From assembly GCA_020632995.1 (NCBI GenBank), contig JACKEN010000001.1:1086001-1150000 (forward strand): DNA of 64,000 nt. The letters run 5' to 3'. The notes beneath the pieces were generated by a model, which was not told where the DNA came from, ran no database searches, and saw nothing but the letters and a program-made list of their open reading frames with translations. Position numbers and translations under genes: made by a program. Origin of the DNA: Deltaproteobacteria bacterium (GTDB taxonomy: Bacteria > Myxococcota > Kuafuiibacteriia > Kuafuiibacteriales > Kuafuiibacteriaceae). Positions 28,160 through 36,234 of the stretch are shown piece by piece; positions within the stretch are counted from its first letter, which is position 1, and every line of letters starts with the position of its first letter.

Positions 28160-29588
28160 GCCGTCAGGCGACCGCCTCTCGCTGTGGCGCGCGGCGGCGG
28201 AGGCGCCGGAGCGCCTCGCCCTGGTGGGGCCGGGGGTGGCCTGGACCTTCGCGGAGCTGGCCCGCCGGGCCGCCGCTCACCTCGGCCAGCTCGACGGGGC
28301 GGGGGCCCTGACCGGAGCACCGCTCTTCGTCACCGGGCACGCGGATCCCGAGTCCATCGCGCGCCTGCTCGGCCTCGTTGCCCACGGGGTGCCGCTGGTG
28401 ATGCTCCACCCGCGCCTCACCGCGCCCGAGGTCGAGGCGCAGGTGGCGCTCCTCACCGCGCGCTGGCCAGGGCCGGTGGGCCAGATCCTCCTGAGCCCCG
28501 CCGCCGCGGCGCCGGACACTGCGCCCGACGCAGCGCCTTCCGAGGTTCCGCCTGCCCCCGCTGCCCTCGCGCCCGAGGCACCCCTCGCGGTGTTCCTCAC
28601 CTCGGGCACCACCGGGGTCCCCAAGGCGGCGGCGCTGCCCCGCCGGGCCTTCCTCGCCGCGGCCGAGGCCCACACCGCCCACCTGGGCTGGCAGCAGGAC
28701 GACCGCTGGCTCCTCGCCATGCCGGTGGCCCACGTGGGGGGCTTCTCGATCCTCACCCGGTGCCTGTACGCCCGCCGGGCGGTGGTGCTCGCCCCGCCCG
28801 GCGTTCCGCAGGTCGCCTTGCAGATCATGACCGCCCACGCCGTGACCCTCGCCTCCGTGGTGCCGACCCAGCTGGCGCGCCTGCTCGACGCCGGCCCCGC
28901 GCCAGCCAGCCTGCGGGCGGTGCTCCTGGGCGGGGCGGCGGCGCCCGAGGGCCTGGTGCGCCGGGCTAGGGCGGCGGGCTGGCCGGTGCTGAAGACCTAC
29001 GGGCTCACCGAGGCGTGCGCCCAGGTGGCGACCGAGCGGCCCGATGTGCCGGCCCCCGAGGGGGCGGTCGGGCCGCCCCTGACCCCCGGCACGGTGCGCA
29101 TCCACCACGGCCGCGTGCAGGTGCGGGGCCCCCAGCTGATGAGCGGGTACGTGGGCCAGGGGCGCCTCGGCTTCGACCCCGAGGGCTGGCTCGAGACCCA
29201 GGATCACGGCCGGCTCGATGAGCAGGGCAACCTGCAGATCTTGGGGCGCGACGCCGAGCTGATCGTCACCGGGGGCGAGAACGTCTACCCGCTCGAGGTG
29301 GAGGCGGCCCTCGCGGGCCTGGGCGCGTTCGCGGACGCGGCGGTGGCGGGGATCCCGGACGAGACCTGGGGGGAGGTGGTGGCGGCGGCGGTGGTGCTCG
29401 CCCCCGGCGCCGCCTGGGCGCCCGAGACCTGGGCCGCCGCCGTGGCCGCCCGCCTCGCCCCCCACAAGCGGCCCCGGCGCTGGATCCGGCTGGACGCGCT
29501 CCCCCTCACCCCGGCCGGGAAGCTGGATCGGCGGGCCCTGGCGGCCGGGCTCCGGAAGTCGCTGGCGGGTGGGGAGGCCGCGATCTAA
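28152..29588 (+). CDS. menE: o-Succinylbenzoate-CoA ligase
   Basis: MenE activates o-succinylbenzoate with ATP and CoA before MenB ring closure. The 478-residue acyl-adenylating enzyme has the P-loop VFLTSGTTGVPKAAALP (about residues 147-163), LLAMPVAHVGGF, LKTYGLTEACAQVATERP, the hinge/core motif ILGRDAELIVTGGENVYP, and the terminal catalytic Lys in LTPAGKLDRRAL. ATG 28152 (MSEPSGDR) overlaps menC; an in-frame upstream start at 28125 would lie deep in menC and is less likely. It is the last Men gene in the run. menB and a recognisable menH are not in the window. Confidence 0.92.
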   Translation: MSEPSGDRLSLWRAAAEAPERLALVGPGVAWTFAELARRAAAHLGQLDGAGALTGAPLFVTGHADPESIARLLGLVAHGVPLVMLHPRLTAPEVEAQVALLTARWPGPVGQILLSPAAAAPDTAPDAAPSEVPPAPAALAPEAPLAVFLTSGTTGVPKAAALPRRAFLAAAEAHTAHLGWQQDDRWLLAMPVAHVGGFSILTRCLYARRAVVLAPPGVPQVALQIMTAHAVTLASVVPTQLARLLDAGPAPASLRAVLLGGAAAPEGLVRRARAAGWPVLKTYGLTEACAQVATERPDVPAPEGAVGPPLTPGTVRIHHGRVQVRGPQLMSGYVGQGRLGFDPEGWLETQDHGRLDEQGNLQILGRDAELIVTGGENVYPLEVEAALAGLGAFADAAVAGIPDETWGEVVAAAVVLAPGAAWAPETWAAAVAARLAPHKRPRRWIRLDALPLTPAGKLDRRALAAGLRKSLAGGEAAI

Positions 29589-29598
29589 AAGGGCGCCG

Positions 29599-30669
29599 AT
29601 GACCAGCCCCAGCCCCGTCCTGGCCACCGCCCCCGCTCCCGCCGCCGAGGGGGAGCGCATCGGCGTCCTGCTGGTGAACCTCGGCACCCCCGACAGCCCC
29701 GAGACCGGCGACGTGCGCCGCTACCTGCGTGAGTTCCTGAGCGACCCGCGGGTGGTCGACATCAACCCGGTGGGCCGCTGGTTGCTCTTGAACCTGATCA
29801 TCCTCCCGTTCCGCCCCGCGAAGTCGGGCCACGCCTACCGGACGATCTGGACGGAGGCGGGCTCACCGCTGTTGTGCCACGGGCACGACCTCGCCGCCGG
29901 GGTGCAGGCTGCGCTGGGGGAGCAGTACGTGGTGGCCTTGGGGATGCGCTACGGGAACCCCTCCGTCGCCGCCGCGCTCCAGCGCCTGGTGGAGGCCGAC
30001 GTGCAGCGCCTGGTGGTGGTGCCGCTGTTCCCGCAGTACTCGTCCGCCGCCACTGGCTCGGCCCTGGAGCGGGTCTACCAGGAGGCGGGCGCGGCCTGGA
30101 ACGTCCCCGCGGTGTCCTCGGTGCCGGCCTTCTACGAGGATCCGGGCTTCATCGAGGCCTTCGCGCAGGTCGCGCGGCCGCACCTCGCGAGCTTCAAGCC
30201 GGACTTCGTGCTCTTCAGCTACCACGGGGTGCCGGAGCGGCAGGTCGAGAAGAGCGACGTGACGAAGCAACACTGCTTGCGCAAGTCAGATTGCTGCGAC
30301 CGGATCGGGCCCGAGAACCGCTTCTGCTACCGGGCCCAGTGCTACGCCACCACCCGCGCCCTCAGCGCCGCCCTGGGGCTCGGGTCGAGCGAGCACGCGG
30401 TGGCGTTCCAGTCGCGGCTCGGGCGCACTCCGTGGATCAAGCCCTACACCGACGAGGCCCTGAAGGCGCTGGTGGCCGAGGGGAAGAAGCGGGTCGCGGT
30501 GCTCTGCCCGGCGTTCGTGGCGGACTGCCTCGAGACCCTCGAGGAGATCGGGATCCGCGCGAAGGAGGACTGGATCGCGGGCGGAGGTGAGGATCTGCTC
30601 CTCGTGCCCTCGCTCAACGCGCACCCGGCGTGGGTGGAGGCGGTGGCGGAGCTGGTCCGGCGGGCCTAG
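29599..30669 (+). CDS. hemH: Ferrochelatase with internal cysteine cluster
   Basis: Ferrochelatase inserts Fe2+ into protoporphyrin IX to make haem. The 356-residue protein shows VLLVNLGTPDSPE, YGNPSVAAAL, VVVPLFPQYSSAATGS, the metal-binding His in LFSYHGVPERQ (about residue 208), and a late CPAFVADCLETLEEIG. Between about residues 225 and 248 it carries a cluster of cysteines (KQHCLRKSDCCDRIG, FCYRAQC). From memory, internal-cysteine ferrochelatases of Myxococcus and Bdellovibrio bind a [2Fe-2S] cluster at this place. ATG 29599 is 10 bp after menE, so it belongs to the operon, linking haem and quinone supply. Its stop overlaps the convergent HPt gene. Confidence 0.93.
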   Translation: MTSPSPVLATAPAPAAEGERIGVLLVNLGTPDSPETGDVRRYLREFLSDPRVVDINPVGRWLLLNLIILPFRPAKSGHAYRTIWTEAGSPLLCHGHDLAAGVQAALGEQYVVALGMRYGNPSVAAALQRLVEADVQRLVVVPLFPQYSSAATGSALERVYQEAGAAWNVPAVSSVPAFYEDPGFIEAFAQVARPHLASFKPDFVLFSYHGVPERQVEKSDVTKQHCLRKSDCCDRIGPENRFCYRAQCYATTRALSAALGLGSSEHAVAFQSRLGRTPWIKPYTDEALKALVAEGKKRVAVLCPAFVADCLETLEEIGIRAKEDWIAGGGEDLLLVPSLNAHPAWVEAVAELVRRA

Positions 30670-31022
30670 GCCGCCTCGCGCAGGAGGCCCTTCAGGGCCA
30701 TGTGGGCGCGCTTCAGCTCGCTCCCGAGGGCGCCCTCCAGCTGGAAGGCGGCGTCGCAGGTGTCGTCCTTGCCGGCGTCTTCGACCATCTTGGCGAGGAC
30801 GGCCACGTTGACGAGGCCCATGTTCACGCTGCTGCCCTTGAGGCGGTGGGCGGTCTTGCGCATCCCCACCGGATCCTGCTGACCGGCGAAGGCCATCAGC
30901 TCGTCCAGGGCGGCCTGGCTGTCCGAGACGTACAGGTCCACCAGCTCCTCGAGGAAGGACGTGTCGTCTCCCGCCACCTCGTAGACTCGCTCCGCGTCCA
31001 GCGGTGTGTTCGAAAGCAGCAT
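30666..31022 (-). CDS. Histidine phosphotransfer (HPt) domain protein
   Basis: This is a stand-alone HPt protein of 118 residues, an intermediate that would carry phosphate between a hybrid histidine kinase and a response regulator. The phosphorylatable His is in KTAHRLKGSSVNMGL (about residue 57), with a helical bundle before (FLEELVDLYVSDSQAALDEL) and after it. ATG 31022 has AGAGGAG a few bases upstream. The stop codons of this gene and hemH overlap on opposite strands in CCTAGG. No hybrid kinase lies next to it, so its partner is unknown; the kinase/regulator cluster at 39.8-43.1 kb is not hybrid. Confidence 0.85.
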   Translation of the reverse strand: MLLSNTPLDAERVYEVAGDDTSFLEELVDLYVSDSQAALDELMAFAGQQDPVGMRKTAHRLKGSSVNMGLVNVAVLAKMVEDAGKDDTCDAAFQLEGALGSELKRAHMALKGLLREAA

Positions 31023-31140
31023 GTGTGACTCCTCTGCCGTTATCCATTCGGTCAGGGACGCGACAGTTTGAGCCCATTCTCGGACGGGAGGGAACCGGGG
31101 CCGGGATGACCGGCGTTGGCGCGAGGATGTCTCGGGGTTC

Positions 31141-33876
31141 TCAATTCGGGGCGGGCGCTCCGCCGCGCCTCTTGCGGCGCGCCCAGGCCCCCGCTGCGGC
31201 GAGCCCCAACAGCGCCCAGGTGCCCGGCTCCGGGGCCCCGCTGAGGCCCAGGCCATCCGCCCCGGGGAGCGGCTCCACCACCTCGCCGTCGGGGCGCTCG
31301 AAGCGGCTGGGGTCCGCGCTGGCGGCGCGGAGGGCCTCCCGCTGCCGCTCGTTCACGAGGACGAGGAGCGACGAGTAGGGCGTCACCACCGACCTCTGCA
31401 CCGCGAGGGCGTGCAGGCGGTCGAGGGTGTCCAGGGCGTGGTGCGGGCGGGCCTGCCCGTGGGCGCGGATCAGCCACGCCGCGGCCAGCGCCTCGGGCCC
31501 CTCGGCCCCACGCTCCGCCGGCTCCAGGGTCACGCGCCAGCCGTCCGCCACCGCTACCAACGCCTCGTCTTGCGGCTGGGCGGCCCACGCGAGCCGATCG
31601 AGGAGCGCGGCGACATCCGGGACCTGGTCGCCCGCGCTGCCGAGCACCGCGGTGCTCAGGTCGTCGGGCAGGCCCTCGGGGTGGCCGAGGGCGAGGAGGT
31701 ACAGGGGCACCGCCGCGGGGTAGGGCCCGTCCTCGCCTCGGAGCTCCGCCGCGTCCATCGCCCGGGAGCCGCCGTCTGTGATGAAGATCACCGCGTCGTA
31801 GGCGCCGAGGTGCGGGCGTGCGGCCCGGAAGAGGGTGCGGACCCCGTGCCCGCCGAAGGGGGCGAGGTCGGCCGCCCGCACCTCGGCGAGGCCGAGGTGG
31901 CGGGTGGGCTCGGCCCGCGCCGGGGCGCTGGTGAGCAGGGCGTCGAGCTGGTTGTGGGGCTCGAGGGCGGCGGAGAGCTCGTCGAGGCTCGAATGCAATT
32001 CATCCTGCACGAGCGACATGCTGTAGGAGCGGTCCACCACCACGAGGAAGCGGCGGCCGGCGGGGAGGGCGGGGCGCTCCCCCGCCGGGCTGAAGCGGAG
32101 CGCGAGCGCGTCGTCCACCGGGACGTGCAACGTAACCTGCGGAGTAGGCGCGTCGAAGGGGAGCACCTCGGGCCACCACGCCTCGTCGTCTCGCGCCGGG
32201 CTGAAGATGGTGTCGCCGTCCCAGAACACGTTGCGGGACGAGAGGCGCCGCGGGGTGGGCCAGCCGTCGGGGCCGGGCAGGGTCTGATAGCGCAGCCACA
32301 CGTGCAGCGCGGGGGCGGGGACCTCGCGGTCCACCTGGCCGGGGACCGGGTACACGCGCAGGCGGAACTGGCGCGGGCCGACCTGCTCGAGGAGGGCCGG
32401 ATCGACCCGCCGCCGCACCTCTTGCTCGTACACCACGCGGGCCGCCCCGCGAGGCGCCACCACGTACGGGAAGGCCTGGGAGCGGTCCTCGCTCGCGCCG
32501 AGCCAGAGGCCGGTGAGGGCGGCGGTGGGGGGCAGCTCGAAGGCGTAGACCACCTCGAGATCCTCGGGCTCGGTGTTGCGGAGGACCTCGTGCAGCTCGA
32601 CGTCGGCGTAGCCGCGGCCCGGGTGCACGGTGATCTGTTGGCGGTCGAGGTGCACGCGGCGGGCCTCGGCGTCGGCGGGTGCGGCCGGGCCGGTCCGGAA
32701 CCCGAGGAAGGCCATCGCGGTGGCCCGCCGGACCTCGGGCGCCGCGCCGACCTGGATGTCCTCGTCGAAGTAGGCTCGAAAGCGCGCCGCCGCCTCGACC
32801 GGGGTGAAGCGGCCGTCGTCATCCTGGAAGTAGAACGGGCGCGCCCAGGCCATGAACGCGGCCTCCGCCCGCTCGGCCACCGCCTCCCCGAGGTCGACGT
32901 AGCGGGCGTGGGTGTAGAGCGAGCGGACGTCGCCGCCGTGCCGGGTGCTGTCGAGGTAGCGGAAGCGCTGCAGGTAGGCGTTCACGAGGCCGGCGCGGGT
33001 GCGGGCGGCCTGTTGGCGCCACGCCGCCTGGGCCTCGGCGCCGGGCACCGGGGCCTCGGTGGCGGCGAAGGCCGCGGCCTGGGGCTGCCGCGCGGTGGCG
33101 GCGAGACCGGCCCCCCAGCCGGCAAGCACGAGCAGGGTGAGGGCCACCGCGGCCGCCCCGGCCCCCGCGCGCTGGAGGGCGCGGACGCCGTGGTACCACC
33201 GCAGGATGGGTTGCACCACGAGGGCGGCGGGGAGGAACACGAGCAGGGTGGCGGTGAGGAAGGACAGGGTGACGGCGAGGGCCTCCAGGAGGTCGAAGCG
33301 GGTCAGGGCGCGGAGCAGGTCGTGCCAGAACTCGCCGCGGGCCAGGGTCGACAGCACCCACCCGGTCAGCGGCGGCACGAAGAAGGCGAGGAGGCCGCCG
33401 AGGTAGAGGCCGAAGAAGCTCCCGGTGGCGTGCAGCCCGGTGAGGGCGAGGTTGACGCGGGGCCGCAGGTTCGTCGGTGCTCCTGCGAGGAGGGTGATGA
33501 CGAGGCCCACCGCGCCCACCCCGTAGGCGGCGAGGAGGAGCACGACGCCGGGGTCGGGGTCGCGGAGCGCGATGATCACGTACAGGCCCACCACCAGCAC
33601 CGGCACCTCGAGGCCGTAGAACAGCGCCATGAGGGCCCCGGGGCTCCGGCGGAGCTTGATGGCCCCGAGCACGCTGGCGAGGGGCGGCACAACCGCCATC
33701 GCCACCAGCGCAGCGATCGCGAGGGGCGGGGCCTGGGTCAGGTGCAGGACATCCTGCAGCTCGTCGAAGTGGAAGGGGAGCAGGCCGAAGTAGACCAGCG
33801 CGATGAACACCGCGTTCCAGCCGAAGAACACGAGCAGGGCGGCGATGTGGGCGAGGGTTGTCAGCTTGGCTTTCAT
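31141..33876 (-). CDS. PEP-CTERM integral membrane protein with VIT/VWA-like region (exosortase target)
   Basis: This 911-residue protein has about six membrane spans in its first 250 residues (opening LAHIAALLVFFGWNAVFIAL). A VIT-like beta domain follows at about 420-560 (VHPGRGYADVELHEVLRNTE), then a VWA-like domain with a MIDAS-type DRSYSMS (about residue 640) and IFITDGGSRA. The C-terminus is a textbook PEP-CTERM sorting signal: GAPEPGTWALLGLAAAGAW followed by ARRKRRGG. It resembles the PEP-CTERM integral membrane family (TIGR02921 as I recall). The start overlaps the stop of the exosortase gene (ATGA), so enzyme and substrate are made together. No other PEP-CTERM tail was noticed in the window. 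Confidence 0.85.
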   Translation of the reverse strand: MKAKLTTLAHIAALLVFFGWNAVFIALVYFGLLPFHFDELQDVLHLTQAPPLAIAALVAMAVVPPLASVLGAIKLRRSPGALMALFYGLEVPVLVVGLYVIIALRDPDPGVVLLLAAYGVGAVGLVITLLAGAPTNLRPRVNLALTGLHATGSFFGLYLGGLLAFFVPPLTGWVLSTLARGEFWHDLLRALTRFDLLEALAVTLSFLTATLLVFLPAALVVQPILRWYHGVRALQRAGAGAAAVALTLLVLAGWGAGLAATARQPQAAAFAATEAPVPGAEAQAAWRQQAARTRAGLVNAYLQRFRYLDSTRHGGDVRSLYTHARYVDLGEAVAERAEAAFMAWARPFYFQDDDGRFTPVEAAARFRAYFDEDIQVGAAPEVRRATAMAFLGFRTGPAAPADAEARRVHLDRQQITVHPGRGYADVELHEVLRNTEPEDLEVVYAFELPPTAALTGLWLGASEDRSQAFPYVVAPRGAARVVYEQEVRRRVDPALLEQVGPRQFRLRVYPVPGQVDREVPAPALHVWLRYQTLPGPDGWPTPRRLSSRNVFWDGDTIFSPARDDEAWWPEVLPFDAPTPQVTLHVPVDDALALRFSPAGERPALPAGRRFLVVVDRSYSMSLVQDELHSSLDELSAALEPHNQLDALLTSAPARAEPTRHLGLAEVRAADLAPFGGHGVRTLFRAARPHLGAYDAVIFITDGGSRAMDAAELRGEDGPYPAAVPLYLLALGHPEGLPDDLSTAVLGSAGDQVPDVAALLDRLAWAAQPQDEALVAVADGWRVTLEPAERGAEGPEALAAAWLIRAHGQARPHHALDTLDRLHALAVQRSVVTPYSSLLVLVNERQREALRAASADPSRFERPDGEVVEPLPGADGLGLSGAPEPGTWALLGLAAAGAWARRKRRGGAPAPN

Positions 33877-35405
33877 GACTGTGGCTCCGATGCGAGGGCG
33901 GTCTCCACCGCGCGGTGGAGGGTGAACAGGAGCGCCTTCAGGCGCGGGTCGTCGGGGGGGAGCGCGCGGTCCACCAGGACCGAGACGAGGACCCAGCGGC
34001 GGCGGGGGCCGAGGACGTGGTCCCGGATCCGCTCCATGAGCTCGGGGGTGGTGGTGCCTCTGGCCTGTAGCCAGTGGGCGGCGGTGAGGCGGCCGCCGTC
34101 CAGGATCGCGTGCCGGATCTCGAGGCCCAGCCCGAGGTCCGCCGGCACGAGGTGATCGAAGCGGTGCCCCGCTCCGGCGAGGCAGAGCTCAGGTGGGTGG
34201 TGGGGCCGGAAGCTCACCGCCGGCACCCAGAGCACCTCCGCGGTGAGCTCGCCGGTCTGCAAGCGAGCCTTCGCCGCGCCGGCGCCGCCGTGGCGCAGGA
34301 AGAGCTCCCGCTCTGCGTGTGACAGCTCGAGCGGGGTCACGGTGACGCCGGGGCCGAGGTCGAGGGGCAGGGGGAGGGCGGCGCGCGGGTCGTCCGGGCG
34401 CGGGGCGTACAGGGCCCAGGCCAGCCCGGGCAGCGCGATGAGGACGAGGGTCGGCGTGAGGCCCATGATGGGGGTGCGGCCGGGTGGCCGAGCGGGCGTC
34501 GTGGGGCGGGGCCGTGCGTGGTGCCCTGGCGACCCATCTTCGGGTCCCGTCCTCCGGGACCGTGCACGGGACGCGTGGACGCTACGCTCCAGCACCAGCA
34601 CCGCGAGGCCGGCCGCGGCCACGAAGCTCAGGACGCCCAGGGGCTGGTGGACCAGCTCCGCCGCCTCGGGGAGCTGGAAGTGGTGGACGAGCGCCACGAG
34701 GACCGCGATGCGCACCACGTTCCCGAGAAAGAGCAGGCTGGCCTGCAGCGCGAACGCGACACCGAGGCGCAGGCCGGCCGGCTGGGCCCGCACGTGGGCC
34801 ACCGCGAGCAACAGGAGGCTCCCCGCCCAGACGCTCTTGAGCCCGCTGCACGCCGCCTCGACGTGGGCCACCCCGCGCTCGAGGACGAGGATCGTCTCGG
34901 AAGCGACCGGGCTCAGGCCGACCGCCGACAGGAGCTGGGCCACCACCTTGGCGGTGAGCACCCGCAGGGCGAAGCCGGCGTAGTGGTGGGCCTGCTCGAA
35001 GATCGGGAGGGCGGCGAGGGCCAACAGCAGCCCCGGCCGGGCCCGGCGCCACCGCCCCGGGCTCACGAAGAGCCCGAGGATCCCGTACAGGGCCACGAAG
35101 GCGGCGGCGGCGCTCAAGAGGTGGATGTCCACCGCCCGCTGCAGGAGGACCCCGGCGGTCAGGCCACCCACCGCGGTGGCGGCGGGGGCGGCGCGCAGGT
35201 GGGGTTGCACGCGCCAGGGGAGGCGCCGCAGGCCGGGCAGGAGCGCGAGGGCGAAGACGAGGAGGTTCGGGTGGTGCTCGGGGCGGGCCAGGGTGCGGGC
35301 GCTCCAGAGCAGGGCGGGCCCCAGCCCCAAGAGCCAGGCCGCGACGAGGGGGAGCCCGGGGGCGCGGAGCCGCTCGAGGCCAAGGAGGGGGACGGCGCGC
35401 TCCAT
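33873..35405 (-). CDS. Exosortase (probable XrtO type) fused to an EpsI-like C-terminal domain
   Basis: Exosortases are membrane cysteine transpeptidases that cut and transfer PEP-CTERM proteins. About eight membrane spans fill residues 1-275. The catalytic triad candidates are Cys186 in VEAACSGLKSVW, Arg in GNVVRIAVLVALVHHF (about residue 231), and His in AELVHQPLGVLSF (about 257). After a Pro/Arg-rich linker, a second part (about 315-510) begins with one more hydrophobic segment. It contains LSHAERELFLRHGG and VSFRPHHPPELCLAGAGHRF, matching the EpsI/DUF3485 pattern. The fusion and the single adjacent target fit the dedicated exosortase O type, from memory. The ATG is at 35405, downstream of the TANGO2-like gene by 82 bp. 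Confidence 0.83.
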   Translation of the reverse strand: MERAVPLLGLERLRAPGLPLVAAWLLGLGPALLWSARTLARPEHHPNLLVFALALLPGLRRLPWRVQPHLRAAPAATAVGGLTAGVLLQRAVDIHLLSAAAAFVALYGILGLFVSPGRWRRARPGLLLALAALPIFEQAHHYAGFALRVLTAKVVAQLLSAVGLSPVASETILVLERGVAHVEAACSGLKSVWAGSLLLLAVAHVRAQPAGLRLGVAFALQASLLFLGNVVRIAVLVALVHHFQLPEAAELVHQPLGVLSFVAAAGLAVLVLERSVHASRARSRRTGPEDGSPGHHARPRPTTPARPPGRTPIMGLTPTLVLIALPGLAWALYAPRPDDPRAALPLPLDLGPGVTVTPLELSHAERELFLRHGGAGAAKARLQTGELTAEVLWVPAVSFRPHHPPELCLAGAGHRFDHLVPADLGLGLEIRHAILDGGRLTAAHWLQARGTTTPELMERIRDHVLGPRRRWVLVSVLVDRALPPDDPRLKALLFTLHRAVETALASEPQS

Positions 35406-35487
35406 GAGGCCACTTCAACCCCCGCGCGTGGAGGCGGGGTGGCCGGGCGTGGAGGGCTCTGGGAGAGGTTGTGGCGAAGTCGTGGCG

Positions 35488-36225
35488 TCAGCGGCCGAGG
35501 AGGGTCACTAGGGCCTCGGTGTGGTCCTCGAAGGGGGCCTCGTCCGGGGGGCCGGGGGCGTGCAGGAACCGCGGCGCGGGCCCCAGGCGCACGAAGGTGG
35601 CGGAGCGGGTGCCGTAGTTGCGCTCCGGCCAGCGCACCACGACCCCGTCGTAGCTGGGCTCGGCTCGGGTGGTGAGGAGGCGCTGCCACACCGCCTCCTC
35701 GGGGGCGGGGCCGCCGGGGGTGGGGGCCAGGCGCTGGATCAGGGCCTCGCGCGGGGCGGGGGCGCCCGTCGCGTCGAAGGAGCGCTCGGTGATGATGTGC
35801 AGGCCGGGTTGCAAGACCAGGTGGTAGAGGCGCGCCCCGTCGCCCCAGGTCAGGAAGGCGCCCTCGGCGTCGGCCATGAGGAGGTGAAAGCCGTTCTGCC
35901 CCGTGCCGTCGACCTCGCGGAGGGCCTCATAGGCGTCCTTGGCGGTGCCGTGGGCGAGGGCGGCGGTCACGAGGTGTCCGCGGGAGGCCCGCGCGTGATC
36001 CACCGGGACGCCGAAGCGGTTGGTGATCGCGACAAGCACCCCGCGGTCGTTCACCCCGAGCCAGGTGCCGCCCGCAACGAGGTCGGTGGGGGCGAGGGCG
36101 CGGCGGGGGCCCACGGCGCGCACGGTGGGGCCGGCGGCGGGGCGGTCGAGCGCCTCGTCCCGGTTGGCCGCCACCAGGAGTGGGGTGTCGCTGAAGGCGT
36201 GGGTGGCGACGATCAGGGTGCACAT
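35488..36225 (-). CDS. NRDE/TANGO2 family protein
   Basis: The 245-residue protein begins MCTLIVATHAFSDTPLLVAANRDE, with the Cys2 and NRDE signature of the TANGO2 family. It continues with GGTWLGVNDRGVLVAITNR, SRGHLVTAAL, and the late NYGTRSATFV. The fold is that of Ntn hydrolases, with Cys2 as the potential nucleophile. Animal members have been linked to haem trafficking and to lipid/CoA metabolism; the bacterial role is unsettled. It starts 9 bp after the glycosyltransferase stop, so both are likely in one transcript. The haem link is notable because hemH is 5 kb away, but they are on opposite strands. Confidence 0.85.
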   Translation of the reverse strand: MCTLIVATHAFSDTPLLVAANRDEALDRPAAGPTVRAVGPRRALAPTDLVAGGTWLGVNDRGVLVAITNRFGVPVDHARASRGHLVTAALAHGTAKDAYEALREVDGTGQNGFHLLMADAEGAFLTWGDGARLYHLVLQPGLHIITERSFDATGAPAPREALIQRLAPTPGGPAPEEAVWQRLLTTRAEPSYDGVVVRWPERNYGTRSATFVRLGPAPRFLHAPGPPDEAPFEDHTEALVTLLGR

Positions 36226-36234
36226 GGCGCGTCC

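Larger units (their letters stand above)
16138..29235. repeat. Dense zone of a dispersed palindrome, GCARG-N4-CYTGC
   Basis: Within this 13.1-kb stretch 19 exact copies of the 14-bp palindrome were found by eye. Their first bases are 16138, 17206, 18161, 18466, 19834, 20677, 21855, 22264, 22380, 24217, 24978, 25605, 26157, 26474, 26942, 27634, 28120, 28808 and 29222. Eleven more lie outside: 5869, 6673, 9244, 33744, 34733, 40377, 45175, 45950, 47090, 59011 and 61414. The copies are inside genes on both strands and most share one codon phase (Gln-G..-..C-Leu), often using the otherwise rare codons CAA and TTG. This is not a tandem repeat or mobile element. Its function is unknown. Confidence 0.55.

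Noticed and set aside
31411..34155. A 914-codon plus-strand open frame opposite the PEP-CTERM target
   Set aside because: It is a GC-rich shadow frame. The minus strand has membrane spans, VWA and PEP-CTERM motifs.
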